Of a stretch of DNA of 55,648 nucleotides, positions 48,243 to 55,648 are shown piece by piece. The DNA comes from Streptomyces amritsarensis (GTDB lineage Bacteria > Actinomycetota > Actinomycetes > Streptomycetales > Streptomycetaceae): the NCBI RefSeq assembly GCF_001953875.1, contig NZ_MQUR01000048.1, positions 1 through 55,648 of the forward strand, read 5' to 3'. The translations under genes and the position numbers were made by a program. Every line of letters starts with the position of its first letter. Within the stretch, counting starts at the first letter, position 1. Under the pieces are notes generated by a model. It had not been told where the DNA came from. It worked only from the letters and a program-made list of their open reading frames with translations, and made no database searches.

Positions 48243-48986
48243 TCAGGCCCAGCGTCCGGTACGGGCCAGCAGGACCGCCGCGGCCGCGGTCCCGGCGGTG
48301 GAGGTCCGCAGCACCGAACGGCCCAGGCGGTGGGGGTGCGCCCCTGCCGCGGCGAAGACCTCGAGCTCCTCCGGGGAGACGCCGCCCTCCGGGCCGACCA
48401 CCAGGACGATGGAGCCGCCGGCGGGCAGCTCGGCCGTGGCCAGGGCCTGCGAGGGGGTGTCGCGGTCCTCGTGCAGGACCATCGCCAGGTCGGCCCCGGC
48501 CAGCAGCGAGGCGACCTGCTTGGTGGACATGGCCTCGGCGACCTCCGGGAAGCGGACCCGGCGGGACTGCTTGCCCGCCTCGCGGGCCGTGGCCCGCCAC
48601 TTGGCCAGGGACTTGGCCCCGCGGTCGCCGCGCCACTGCGTGATGCAGCGCGAGGCCTGCCAGGGCACGATCGCGTCCACGCCGGTCTCGGTCATGGTCT
48701 CGACGGCCAGTTCGCCCCGGTCCCCCTTGGGCAGGGCCTGGACCACGGTGATGCGGACCGCGGGCTCCTCCTCACGGCCGGCGGCGGCGACCGCCACGAC
48801 GAGCCGGTCCTTGCCCTCGGCCGCCTTGACGACCCCCTCCGCCCAGCCGCCGCGGCCGTCCGTCAGGACCACCTGCTCGCCCGGGTTCAGCCGCTTCACG
48901 GACACCGCGTGCCGGCCCTCCGGGCCGTCCAGGACGAACTCCGCCCCTGTGGGGACCTCTTCGACCACGAACACCGGGGCCGTCAT
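48243..48986 (-). CDS. rsmE: 16S rRNA (uracil-1498-N3)-methyltransferase
   Basis: A 247-residue SPOUT methyltransferase. An N-terminal PUA-like domain (APVFVVEEVPTGAEFVLDGPEGRHAVSVKRLNPGEQVVLTDG) leads to the knot domain: LPKGDRGELAVETMTETGVDAIVPWQASRC (~85), LVVGPEGGVSPEELEVFAAAG (~195) and LGRSVLRTSTAGTAAAAVLLA (SAM site). ATG 48986 overlaps the nitronate monooxygenase stop (ATGA). Confidence 0.94.
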   Translation of the reverse strand: MTAPVFVVEEVPTGAEFVLDGPEGRHAVSVKRLNPGEQVVLTDGRGGWAEGVVKAAEGKDRLVVAVAAAGREEEPAVRITVVQALPKGDRGELAVETMTETGVDAIVPWQASRCITQWRGDRGAKSLAKWRATAREAGKQSRRVRFPEVAEAMSTKQVASLLAGADLAMVLHEDRDTPSQALATAELPAGGSIVLVVGPEGGVSPEELEVFAAAGAHPHRLGRSVLRTSTAGTAAAAVLLARTGRWA

Positions 48987-50074
48987 GACGCACTCCTCAT
49001 CTGCATTTCCTTCAACATCTGCTGCGCCTGGGCCAGTTCGGCCGCCAGCACCTCCACCAGCTGCGCCGCCGGCAGCGCCCGCGCGAGCCGGTGCCCCTGG
49101 CCCGCCCACAGGGCCATTCCCTGCGCGTCGCCGGCCGCGGCGGCCGCCTTGCGCAGCCCCGACGTCAGGTGGTGGACCTGGGGGTAGGCGGCCGGGGCGT
49201 AGGGGCCGTGTTCCCGCACGAAGCGGTTGACCAGCCCCCGGGCCGGCCGCCCGGAGAAGGCCCGGGTCAGCTCCGTCCGGACGAAGAGCGGATCGGTCAG
49301 CGCCTTCTTGTGCACGGGGTCCGCACCCGATTCGGGACACACCAGGAAGGCCGTCCCGAGCTGCGCCGCCGCCGCGCCGGCCGCCAGCAGCGCGGCGATC
49401 TGCGCGCCCCGCATGACCCCGCCCGCGGCGATGATCGGCAGGGCCACGGCCTCGCGCACCTGCGCCACCAGCGTGAGCAGGCCGTGCGCCGCCGTGCCGT
49501 CGACCTGCGGGTCGTCCCGGTGGGTGCCCTGGTGGCCGCCCGCCTCGACGCCCTGGACGCAGACGGCGTCGGCACCCGCCTGCTGGGCGCTGCGGGCCTC
49601 CTCGACGGACGTCGCGGTGACGACGGTGTACGTGCCGGCCTTGCGCAGGGCGGCCAGGGCCGCGGGGGCGGGACAGCCGAAGGTGAACGACACCACCGGG
49701 ACCGGGTCCTCCAGGAGGATGGCGAGCTTGGCGTCGTAGCCGTCGTCGCTGGTGCCGATGATGTCCTCCTCGGCGAGCGAGATCTCGTACCAGCTGGCCT
49801 CGCCGGCCAGCTGCCCGCGGTACGCCTCCACCGCGGCCGGGTCGACGTACCCGGTCTGCGGCATGAAGAGGTTGACGCCGAAGCGGTGCCGGGTGAGCGC
49901 CCGCACCTGTTTGATCTCCTGGTACATCCCGTCGGCGGTCTTGTAGCCGCCGGCCAGGAAGCCCAGGGCGCCGGCCTCGCACACGGCGGCGACGAGCGGC
50001 GGGCAGGAGGCGCCGCCCGCCATGGGAGCCTGCACGATCGGGTGGGGGGAGAGACCGTTCGCGGCGGTGGACAT
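48983..50074 (-). CDS. Nitronate monooxygenase (2-nitropropane dioxygenase-like)
   Basis: A 363-residue FMN TIM-barrel enzyme oxidising alkyl nitronates. Seen: IVQAPMAGGASCPPLVAAVCEAGALGFLAGGYKT (~13), VNLFMPQTGYVD, VSFTFGCPAPAAL, VCVQGVEAGGHQGTH (~175; catalytic His region) and LPIIAAGGVMRGAQIAALLAAGAAAAQLGTAFLVCPES (~215; FMN phosphate). It heads the nmo-rsmE pair by ATGA overlap and may drive HIT and rnz too. Confidence 0.9.
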   Translation of the reverse strand: MSTAANGLSPHPIVQAPMAGGASCPPLVAAVCEAGALGFLAGGYKTADGMYQEIKQVRALTRHRFGVNLFMPQTGYVDPAAVEAYRGQLAGEASWYEISLAEEDIIGTSDDGYDAKLAILLEDPVPVVSFTFGCPAPAALAALRKAGTYTVVTATSVEEARSAQQAGADAVCVQGVEAGGHQGTHRDDPQVDGTAAHGLLTLVAQVREAVALPIIAAGGVMRGAQIAALLAAGAAAAQLGTAFLVCPESGADPVHKKALTDPLFVRTELTRAFSGRPARGLVNRFVREHGPYAPAAYPQVHHLTSGLRKAAAAAGDAQGMALWAGQGHRLARALPAAQLVEVLAAELAQAQQMLKEMQMRSAS

Positions 50075-50177
50075 GGCTGCATCGTGCCACGTCCGGCCCA
50101 GGCCGCCGAATCACCGCATCCGCCTGGCATAGTCCCCTTCCCGGCGGGCGGACGGACTGCCTCCGGGGGAACGCGAA

Positions 50178-50209
50178 GAGCCCGGCCGGGGTCTGCCCGG
50201 GCCGGGCTC
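50178..50209. terminator. Hairpin terminator of the hrcA-dnaJ operon
   Basis: GAGCCCGGC (50178-50186) pairs perfectly with GCCGGGCTC (50201-50209); CGGG/CCCG extends it with a one-base bulge. It lies 22 nt beyond the dnaJ stop. Confidence 0.75.
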
Positions 50210-50231
50210 GATGCGGTTGTCCGCCGTGCGG

Positions 50232-51371
50232 TCAGCGACCGTTGAAGGCGTCCTTCAGGCGGCTGAAGAGGCCCTGCTGGCCCGGCGCGAACTGGCCCAT
50301 GGGCCGCTCCTCGCCGCGCAGCTTCGCCAGCTGGCGCAGCAGTTCCTCCTGCTGGGCGTCCAGCTTCGTCGGGGTGGTGACCTCGACGTGGACGATCAGG
50401 TCGCCGCGTCCGCCGCCGCGCAGGTGCGTGACGCCGCGCCCGTGCAGCGGGATCGCCTGGCCGGACCCGGTTCCGGGCCGGATGTCGATCTCCTCCAGGC
50501 CGTCCAGCGTCTCCAGCGGGCACTTGGTGCCGAGCGCGGCCGCCGTCATCGGGATGGTGACCGTGCAGTGCAGGTCGTCCCCGCGCCGCTGGAAGGTCGG
50601 GTGCGCCAGCTCGTGGATCTCCACGTACAGGTCGCCGGCGGGGCCGCCGCCGGGGCCGACCTCGCCCTCGCCCGCGAGCTGGATCCTGGTGCCGTTCTCG
50701 ACGCCGGCCGGGATCTTGACCGTGAGGCTGCGGCGGGAGCGGACCCGCCCGTCGCCCGCGCACTCGTGGCACGGGGTCGGGACGACGGTGCCGAAGCCCT
50801 GGCACTGCGGGCAGGGGCGCGAGGTCATGACCTGGCCCAGGAAGGACCGGGTGACCTGCGAGACCTCACCGCGGCCGCGGCACATGTCACATGTCTGCGC
50901 CGAGGTGCCGGGGGCGGCGCCCTCGCCGGAGCAGGTGGTGCAGACGACGGCCGTGTCGACCTGGATGTCCTTGGTCGTCCCGAAGGCCGCCTCGTCCAGC
51001 TCCAGGTCGAGACGGATCATGGCGTCCTGGCCGCGCCGGGTCCGCGAGCGCGGGCCGCGCTGCGAGGCCTGGCCGAAGAAGGCGTCCATGATGTCGGAGA
51101 AGTTGCCGAAGCCGCCCGCGCCGAAGCCGCCGGCTCCGCCGCCACCGCCGGAGGCGGACAGCGGGTCGCCGCCGAGGTCGTAGACCTGCTTCTTCTGCGG
51201 GTCCGAGAGCACCTCGTAGGCCGCGTTGATCTCCTTGAAGCGCTCCTGCGTCTTCGGATCCGGATTCACGTCCGGGTGGAGTTCACGCGCGAGGCGCCGG
51301 AAGGCCTTCTTGATCTCGTCCTGCGATGCGTCGCGGCGCACGCCGAGAACGGCGTAGTAGTCCGTGGCCAC
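50232..51371 (-). CDS. dnaJ2: Molecular chaperone DnaJ (second, HrcA-linked copy)
   Basis: A 379-residue type I J-protein. J domain residues 1-70 (DYYAVLGVRRDASQDEIKKAFRRLARELHPDVNP with HPD), a Gly-rich/F-rich linker, four zinc-binding CxxCxGxG repeats (CTTCSGEG, CDMCRGRG, CPQCQGFG, CHECAGDG; ~148-220) and the substrate domain. Start GTG immediately follows the hrcA TAA; GGAG inside the hrcA end is the ribosome-binding site. Linked to hrcA, hence heat-inducible through CIRCE. Streptomyces usually have another dnaJ with dnaK. Confidence 0.95.
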   Translation of the reverse strand: MATDYYAVLGVRRDASQDEIKKAFRRLARELHPDVNPDPKTQERFKEINAAYEVLSDPQKKQVYDLGGDPLSASGGGGGAGGFGAGGFGNFSDIMDAFFGQASQRGPRSRTRRGQDAMIRLDLELDEAAFGTTKDIQVDTAVVCTTCSGEGAAPGTSAQTCDMCRGRGEVSQVTRSFLGQVMTSRPCPQCQGFGTVVPTPCHECAGDGRVRSRRSLTVKIPAGVENGTRIQLAGEGEVGPGGGPAGDLYVEIHELAHPTFQRRGDDLHCTVTIPMTAAALGTKCPLETLDGLEEIDIRPGTGSGQAIPLHGRGVTHLRGGGRGDLIVHVEVTTPTKLDAQQEELLRQLAKLRGEERPMGQFAPGQQGLFSRLKDAFNGR

Positions 51372-52388
51372 TTACGACTCCGCCAGGATCTGTCCGACGT
51401 AACGTGCCACTGCGCGTACCGCTCCCATCGTTCCGGGGTAGTCCATGCGGGTCGGTCCGACCACGCCGAGTTTGGCGACCGTTTCGCCGCCCGAACCGTA
51501 ACCGACCGAGACGACCGACGTGGAGTTGAGCCCCTCGTAGGCGTTCTCGTGCCCGATCCTTACGGCCATTCCCGACTCGTTGGCCTCGCCGAGCAGCTTG
51601 AGGAGCACGACCTGCTCCTCCAGCGCCTCCAGCACCGGCCTGATCGTCAGGGGGAAATCGTGTCCGAAGCGGGTGAGATTGGCGGTACCGCCGATCATCA
51701 GCCGCTCCTCCGCCTCCTCGACCAGGGTTTCGAGGAGCGTCGAGAGGACGGTGGAGACGGTGCCCCGGTCGTCGGCCTCGAAGGACTCCGGGAGGTCCTG
51801 GACGAGCGGCGGCACGTCGGTGAAGCGCCTGCCGACGACCCGGCTGTTGAGCCGGGCCCGCAGGTCGGCGAGCGCTGCCTCGCCGAAGGGGCTCGGGCAG
51901 TCGACGAGCCGCTGCTCGACGCGCCCGGTGTCCGTGATCAGTACGAGCATCAGGCGGGCGGGAGCGAGCGAGAGCAGCTCCACGTGCCGGACGGTCGACC
52001 GGGTCAGGCTCGGGTACTGGACGACCGCGACCTGACGGGTGAGCTGCGCGAGCAGCCGCACCGTACGGCCGACGACGTCGTCGAGGTCGACGGCCCCGTC
52101 GAGGAAGTTCTGGATGGCCCGGCGCTCGGGCGTCGACAGCGGCTTGACCCCCGCGAGCTTGTCGACGAAGAGGCGGTAGCCCTTGTCGGTGGGGATCCGG
52201 CCGGCGCTGGTGTGGGGCTGGGCGATGTAGCCCTCTTCCTCCAGCACCGCCATGTCGTTGCGCACGGTGGCGGGCGAGACGCCGAGCCGGTGCCGCTCGG
52301 TGAGCGCCTTGGAGCCGACCGGCTCCTCCGTCCCGACGTAGTCCTGGACGATGGCGCGCAGCACTTCGAGTCTGCGTTCGCTGAGCAT
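51372..52388 (-). CDS. hrcA: Heat-inducible transcription repressor HrcA
   Basis: A 338-residue repressor. The winged helix is LSERRLEVLRAIVQDYVGTEEPVGSKALTERHRLGVSPATVRNDMAVLEEEGYIAQPHTSAGRIPTDKGYRLFVD (2-77), followed by the GAF-like regulatory domain. GGAGGT precedes ATG 52388. A CIRCE element 64 nt upstream shows autoregulation. dnaJ2 follows without a gap. Confidence 0.97.
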   Translation of the reverse strand: MLSERRLEVLRAIVQDYVGTEEPVGSKALTERHRLGVSPATVRNDMAVLEEEGYIAQPHTSAGRIPTDKGYRLFVDKLAGVKPLSTPERRAIQNFLDGAVDLDDVVGRTVRLLAQLTRQVAVVQYPSLTRSTVRHVELLSLAPARLMLVLITDTGRVEQRLVDCPSPFGEAALADLRARLNSRVVGRRFTDVPPLVQDLPESFEADDRGTVSTVLSTLLETLVEEAEERLMIGGTANLTRFGHDFPLTIRPVLEALEEQVVLLKLLGEANESGMAVRIGHENAYEGLNSTSVVSVGYGSGGETVAKLGVVGPTRMDYPGTMGAVRAVARYVGQILAES

Positions 52389-52451
52389 CGCGCACACCTC
52401 CAGCGTGATCCGTTGCCGTGTCTGACGTGTTCTGCCGTGTTCCGGCGTTCG

Positions 52452-52478
52452 TTGGCACTCTGTGCGTTCGAGTGCCAG
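52452..52478. promoter_or_regulatory. CIRCE element (HrcA operator)
   Basis: TTGGCACTC (52452-52460), 9-nt spacer, GAGTGCCAG (52470-52478): inner 8 bp per arm perfectly complementary. Matches the CIRCE consensus TTAGCACTC-N9-GAGTGCTAA with GC-shifted ends. It lies upstream of hrcA and also within 75 nt of the divergent MBL gene. Confidence 0.93.
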
Positions 52479-52550
52479 AGAGCCCCCGCTCAGTGTACGG
52501 CCGGGTGGTAAGACCCTGGCAAGGGAGGCCCGCCAGGGTAGCGTCGCGGC

Positions 52551-53270
52551 ATGGACGTACGTTGGGAAGAGGCGGGCTGGGAACGGCTCACCGGAAGGGC
52601 CGGCCGGCGGCGCCTGCCGGTGTGGGACTGCACGGTGGGGCTGGTGGTGGGGGACGAGTCGGTCCTCCTGATCGACCCCGGCTCGTGCCTGCGCGAGGGC
52701 GCCGCGGTGCGGGCCGAGGCGGAGCGGCTGACGGGCCGGAGCGTGACCCATATCGCATTCACGCACGGCCATTTCGATCATGTCCTGGGGGCGGCCGCCT
52801 TTCCCGGCGCCGAGGTCTTCGGGGCGGTCGGGCTGGCCGCGCTGCTCGCGTCGGGCCGCGAGGAGCTGCGCGGGGACGCGGTGCGGCACGGGCTCGCGCC
52901 GGAGGAGGCGGCCGAGGCGGTGGAGCGGCTGGTGCTGCCCGGCCACCAGGTGTCGGGCGAGTGGACCCTGGAACTGGGCGGGGTGCAGGTGCTGCTGGCC
53001 AACGTCGGTCCCGGGCACACCGGTCACGACCTGGCGGTCTTCGTCCCGGGCGAACGCGAGACGGTGTTCTGCGGTGACCTGGTGGAGGAGTCGGGCGAGC
53101 CGTCGGCGGGCCCGGACGCGGTGCCCCGCCAGTGGCCCGCCGCCCTGGACCGGCTGCTGGCGCTGGGCGGCGAGGACGCGCTGTACGTGCCGGGTCACGG
53201 AGCGGTGGTCACCGCGGGGTTCGTGCGTGCGCAACGCGCCACACTGGCGGCCCGTTCCGGCGTGTCGTAG
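52551..53270 (+). CDS. Metallo-beta-lactamase-fold hydrolase
   Basis: A 239-residue MBL protein. Seen: DESVLLIDPGSCLREGAAV (~40), the zinc motif AFTHGHFDHVLGAAAFPGA (~64-70), NVGPGHTGHDLAVFVPGERETVFCGDLVEES (~148), and VPGHGAVVTAGFV (~210). Substrate unknown. ATG 52551 follows TAGCGT by 6 nt. It diverges from hrcA across the CIRCE region. Confidence 0.88.
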   Translation: MDVRWEEAGWERLTGRAGRRRLPVWDCTVGLVVGDESVLLIDPGSCLREGAAVRAEAERLTGRSVTHIAFTHGHFDHVLGAAAFPGAEVFGAVGLAALLASGREELRGDAVRHGLAPEEAAEAVERLVLPGHQVSGEWTLELGGVQVLLANVGPGHTGHDLAVFVPGERETVFCGDLVEESGEPSAGPDAVPRQWPAALDRLLALGGEDALYVPGHGAVVTAGFVRAQRATLAARSGVS

Positions 53271-53304
53271 CGGGGAGGGGCGCGGCTCTCCTAGTGTCGG
53301 CCGG

Positions 53305-54114
53305 ATGCGCGAGTACTCCCCCGACCTGACCCCGCAGTGGAAGCGACCCAAGGCCGTGCCGGAGGTCGCCGCGGAACCGGACCTGGTGGTCGAGGTGGCG
53401 GGTACGGACTTCTGCGGCGCGGTGGTGGCCTGCGAGGCGGGCACGGTGACCCTGGAGGACCGCTTCGGCAAGCGCCGGGTGTTCCCGATGGAGCCGCGGG
53501 CCTTCCTGCTGGACGGCGCGGTCGTCACCCTGGTCCGCCCGCCCCGGGGCCCGTCGGCGCCGGCCCGGACGGCGTCGGGGTCGATCGCCGTACCCGGCGC
53601 CCGGGCGCGGGTGGCCCGGGCGGGCCGGATCTACGTCGAGGGCCGGCACGACGCCGAGCTGGTGGAGCGGGTGTGGGGCGACGACCTGCGCATCGAGGGC
53701 GTGGTGGTGGAGTACCTGGAGGGCGTCGACGACCTCCCCGCGGTGGTGGCGGAGTTCGGTCCGGCCCCGGACGCCCGGCTGGGGGTGCTGGTGGACCACC
53801 TGGTGCCGGGCTCGAAGGAGTCCCGTATCGCCGCCTCGGTCGCCGCGACCTCGCCGGACGTGCTGGTGGTGGGCCACCCGTACGTGGACGTCTGGCAGGC
53901 GGTGAAGCCGTCGGCGCTGGGCATCGCGGCGTGGCCGGTGGTCCCGCGCGGCCAGGACTGGAAGACGGGCGTGTGCCGGGCCCTGGGCTGGCCGGAGAAC
54001 ACCGGGGCCGCCTGGCAGCACATCCTGTCCCGGGTGACGTCCTACAAGGACCTGGAGCCGACCCTGCTGGGCCGCGTGGAGGAGCTCATCGACTTCGTCA
54101 CGGCCCCGGACTGA
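53305..54114 (+). CDS. DUF3097-family actinobacterial protein
   Basis: A 269-residue conserved protein of unknown function. SPDLTPQWKRPKAVPEVAAEPDLVVEVAGTDFCGAVVACEAGTVTLEDRFGKRRVFPM is the family N-terminus. The C-terminal half (RIYVEGRHDAELVERVWGDDLRIEGVVVEYLEGVDDLPAVVAEFG, LGVLVDHLVPGSKESRIA) has the VEG-D...DHlvpGSKE pattern of a Toprim-like fold, so a nucleic-acid role is possible. ATG 53305 follows TAGTGT by 7 nt. It is 34 nt after the MBL gene. Confidence 0.85.
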   Translation: MREYSPDLTPQWKRPKAVPEVAAEPDLVVEVAGTDFCGAVVACEAGTVTLEDRFGKRRVFPMEPRAFLLDGAVVTLVRPPRGPSAPARTASGSIAVPGARARVARAGRIYVEGRHDAELVERVWGDDLRIEGVVVEYLEGVDDLPAVVAEFGPAPDARLGVLVDHLVPGSKESRIAASVAATSPDVLVVGHPYVDVWQAVKPSALGIAAWPVVPRGQDWKTGVCRALGWPENTGAAWQHILSRVTSYKDLEPTLLGRVEELIDFVTAPD

Positions 54115-54265
54115 TCTGCGGCAGGCCGGCGAACTCCGCGGTGTCGAGCGTCACGCCGAGGCCGTCGAGTGGGACCGGTTCTGCGAACGTGCCGGTCCGC
54201 GCCGTGCGGTAGTCGCCCTGGTCCCCTCCGCCGAACGGTTCGGTGAGCAGGGTGCACTTCGCTTC
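54098..54265 (-). pseudogene. C-terminal remnant of a Uma2-family (DUF820) gene
   Basis: The minus-strand frame reads KCTLLTEPFGGGDQGDYRTARTGTFAEPVPLDGLGVTLDTAEFAGLPQ and ends at TGA 54098, within the 3' end of the DUF3097 gene. This matches the last ~50 residues of Uma2-family proteins (TLLTEP.GG.YR..RTG.FgepV....gvtLDTaeF). Nothing upstream of about 54265 belongs to the family, so only the tail remains. These restriction-endonuclease-fold genes are multicopy in Streptomyces. Confidence 0.6.
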
Positions 54266-54302
54266 GAGGCCCGGATCAGCGCGGGTTCACCCGGGAGGGT
54301 GA

Positions 54303-55535
54303 TCAGTCGACCAGGTCCCGGACCACCGCGTCGGCCAGCAGCCGTCCGCGCAGGGTCAGCACGGCCCGCCCGGCCTCGTACGGCGCGGGCTCCAGGAGCC
54401 CGTCCGCGAGGGCCTTGCGGGACGCCGCGAGGCCGGCCGGGGCGAGCAGGGACAGCGGGACGCCGTCCACGAGGCGCAGCTCCAGCAGGATCCGCTCCAC
54501 GCGGCGGTCCTCCTCCGAGAGGAGTTCGCGCCCGGCGCCCGGGGAGCGGCCTTCGGCGAGGGCGGCGGCGTAGGCGCCGGGGTGCTTGACGTTCCACCAG
54601 CGGACCCCGCCCACGTGGGAGTGGGCGCCGGGACCTGCGCCCCACCAGTCGGCGCCGCGCCAGTACAGCTCGTTGTGCAGGCAGCGCCCGGCCTGCGAGG
54701 TGGCCCAGTTCGACACCTCGTACCAGGAGTACCCGGCCTGGGCCATCACCTCGTCGGCGATCAGGTAGCGGTCGGCGTGGACGTCGTCGTCGGTCATGGG
54801 GACCTCGCCGCGGCGGATCCGGCGGGCCAGCTGCGTGCCCTCCTCGACGATCAGCGCGTAGGCGCTGACGTGGTCCGGGCCGGCCCCGAGGGCGGCGGCG
54901 AGGGAGTCCCGCCAGTCCTGGTCGCTCTCGCCGGGCGTGCCGTAGATCAGGTCGAGGTTGACGTGATCGAAGCCGGCCGCGCGCGCCTCGGCGACGCAGG
55001 CCTCGGGGCGTCCGGGGGTGTGGGTGCGGTCCAGGACCTTCAGGACGTGCTGCTTGGCGCTCTGCATGCCGAAGGAGATCCGGTTGAAGCCGCCGGCGCG
55101 CAGCTCGGCCAGGTACGCCGGGTCGACGGACTCCGGGTTGGCCTCGGTCGTGATCTCGGCGTCGTCGGCCAGGCCGAACTCGTCCCGGATCGCGGCGAGC
55201 ATCCGTACGAGGTCGGCGGCGGGCAGCAGCGTCGGCGTGCCGCCGCCGACGAAGACGGTGCGGACGGCCCTCGGGTCGTCGCCGAGCACCTTCCGCGCGA
55301 GCCGGACCTCGTCGATCAGGGTGTCGGCGTAGTTCTCGCGGGAGGCGAGTACGCCTCCGGTGCCCCGCAGCTCGGTGGCCGTGTAGGTGTTGAAGTCGCA
55401 GTACCCGCAGCGCGTGGCGCAGTACGGGACGTGCAGGTAGAAGCCGAGCGGCCGCTCCCCCGCGCCCGTCAGGGCGTGCGACGGCAGCGAGCCGTCTTCG
55501 GGCATGGGTTCACCGTCGGGGAGTGCGGAAGGCAT
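54303..55535 (-). CDS. hemW: Radical SAM haem chaperone HemW
   Basis: A 410-residue radical SAM protein (formerly coproporphyrinogen III oxidase-like). Cluster motif FYLHVPYCATRCGYCDFNTYT (CxxxCxxC, ~38-45), VFVGGGTPTLL (~98), TTEANPESVD (~133), RISFGMQS (~154), HVNLDLIYGTPGESDQDWRDSL (~190), and a C-terminal HemN domain with LHNELYWRGADWWGAGPGAHSHVGG. HemW inserts haem into respiratory proteins. ATG 55535 follows GATGAT by 6 nt; the frame is open further upstream without signals. Confidence 0.94.
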   Translation of the reverse strand: MPSALPDGEPMPEDGSLPSHALTGAGERPLGFYLHVPYCATRCGYCDFNTYTATELRGTGGVLASRENYADTLIDEVRLARKVLGDDPRAVRTVFVGGGTPTLLPAADLVRMLAAIRDEFGLADDAEITTEANPESVDPAYLAELRAGGFNRISFGMQSAKQHVLKVLDRTHTPGRPEACVAEARAAGFDHVNLDLIYGTPGESDQDWRDSLAAALGAGPDHVSAYALIVEEGTQLARRIRRGEVPMTDDDVHADRYLIADEVMAQAGYSWYEVSNWATSQAGRCLHNELYWRGADWWGAGPGAHSHVGGVRWWNVKHPGAYAAALAEGRSPGAGRELLSEEDRRVERILLELRLVDGVPLSLLAPAGLAASRKALADGLLEPAPYEAGRAVLTLRGRLLADAVVRDLVD

Positions 55536-55612
55536 ACCCCCATCATCCCGCACCCGCCGGCGGGCTCCGCGCCGCTCTTCGGGGCGCGGGGTCCGCGGCG
55601 GGGTCCGGGAGG

Positions 55613-55648
55613 GCCGTGCGGGGCGGACCACCGCCCGCCCCGCACGGC
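55613..55648. terminator. Perfect hairpin at the window end
   Basis: GCCGTGCGGGGC (55613-55624) pairs perfectly with 55637-55648; GG/CC extends it to 14 bp. It lies about 78 nt upstream of hemW and probably ends the next upstream minus-strand gene, beyond the window, supporting a separate hemW promoter. Confidence 0.65.

Overview
The window is chromosomal DNA from a very GC-rich actinomycete, almost certainly a Streptomyces. Evidence: strong third-position GC, many GTG starts, overlapping ATGA/GTGA gene junctions, and a run of conserved streptomycete core genes (glyS, znuACB-zur, uppS, recO, leuA, era, ybeY, phoH, rsmE, dnaJ2-hrcA, hemW). I see no rRNA, tRNA, CRISPR array, transposase or secondary-metabolite cluster.

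Layout. 1-5 kb: the edge of a dispersed palindromic repeat, a gamma-glutamylcyclotransferase-like gene, a secreted protein with a class F sortase, a TSUP exporter and a ferric-reductase-like flavoprotein. 5-10 kb: a nitrite module (FAD reductase, nirB, nirD) followed by a VOC protein and a truncated haemoglobin. 10.6-17.5 kb: a Tat-exported PhoX-like protein, an ArsR-like regulator, ppdK and dusB, with structured intergenic DNA. 17.5-21.6 kb: MFS exporter, MarR, DoxX, aldo/keto reductase and TetR, with three palindromic operator candidates. 21.8-26.5 kb: glyS and the zinc uptake operon with its repressor; znuA has a promoter that looks Zur-controlled and leaderless. 26.6-31.7 kb: a YcxB-like protein, uppS-recO, an NCS2 purine/uracil permease and a TerB-like protein. 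31.8-34.4 kb: a decayed SDR gene, then leuA with a 15-residue leucine-rich leader peptide outside annotated-size limits. 34.7-37.5 kb: a protealysin-like M4 protease with its emfourin-type inhibitor, a GNAT, and a frameshifted SMI1/KNR4 gene. 37.6-46.6 kb: a His-rich methyltransferase and the minus-strand block era, WxL-interacting protein, WxL-like surface protein, catalytically dead cytidine-deaminase-like protein, MmcQ, CorC-like, ybeY, phoH, then a pfkB kinase. 46.9-55.6 kb: rnz, HIT, rsmE, nitronate monooxygenase, the CIRCE-controlled hrcA-dnaJ2 operon, an MBL hydrolase, a DUF3097 protein, a Uma2 remnant and hemW.

Regulatory reading gives most of the new material: (i) fourteen or so start codons sit 6-8 nt after a plausible -10 hexamer without a Shine-Dalgarno sequence, pointing to widespread leaderless transcripts; (ii) several perfect palindromes beside regulators; (iii) a nested ~100-nt inverted-repeat element upstream of the ArsR-like gene; (iv) a REP-like element inserted in frame in the nitrite-module flavoprotein; (v) loss of the stop codon between the WxL-interacting gene and era. 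No single large unknown system is evident; the most unusual gene-level items are the era fusion, the protealysin/emfourin pair in a streptomycete, and the AKR lacking the usual catalytic histidine. Everything is read by eye; no alignment, folding or search was run.
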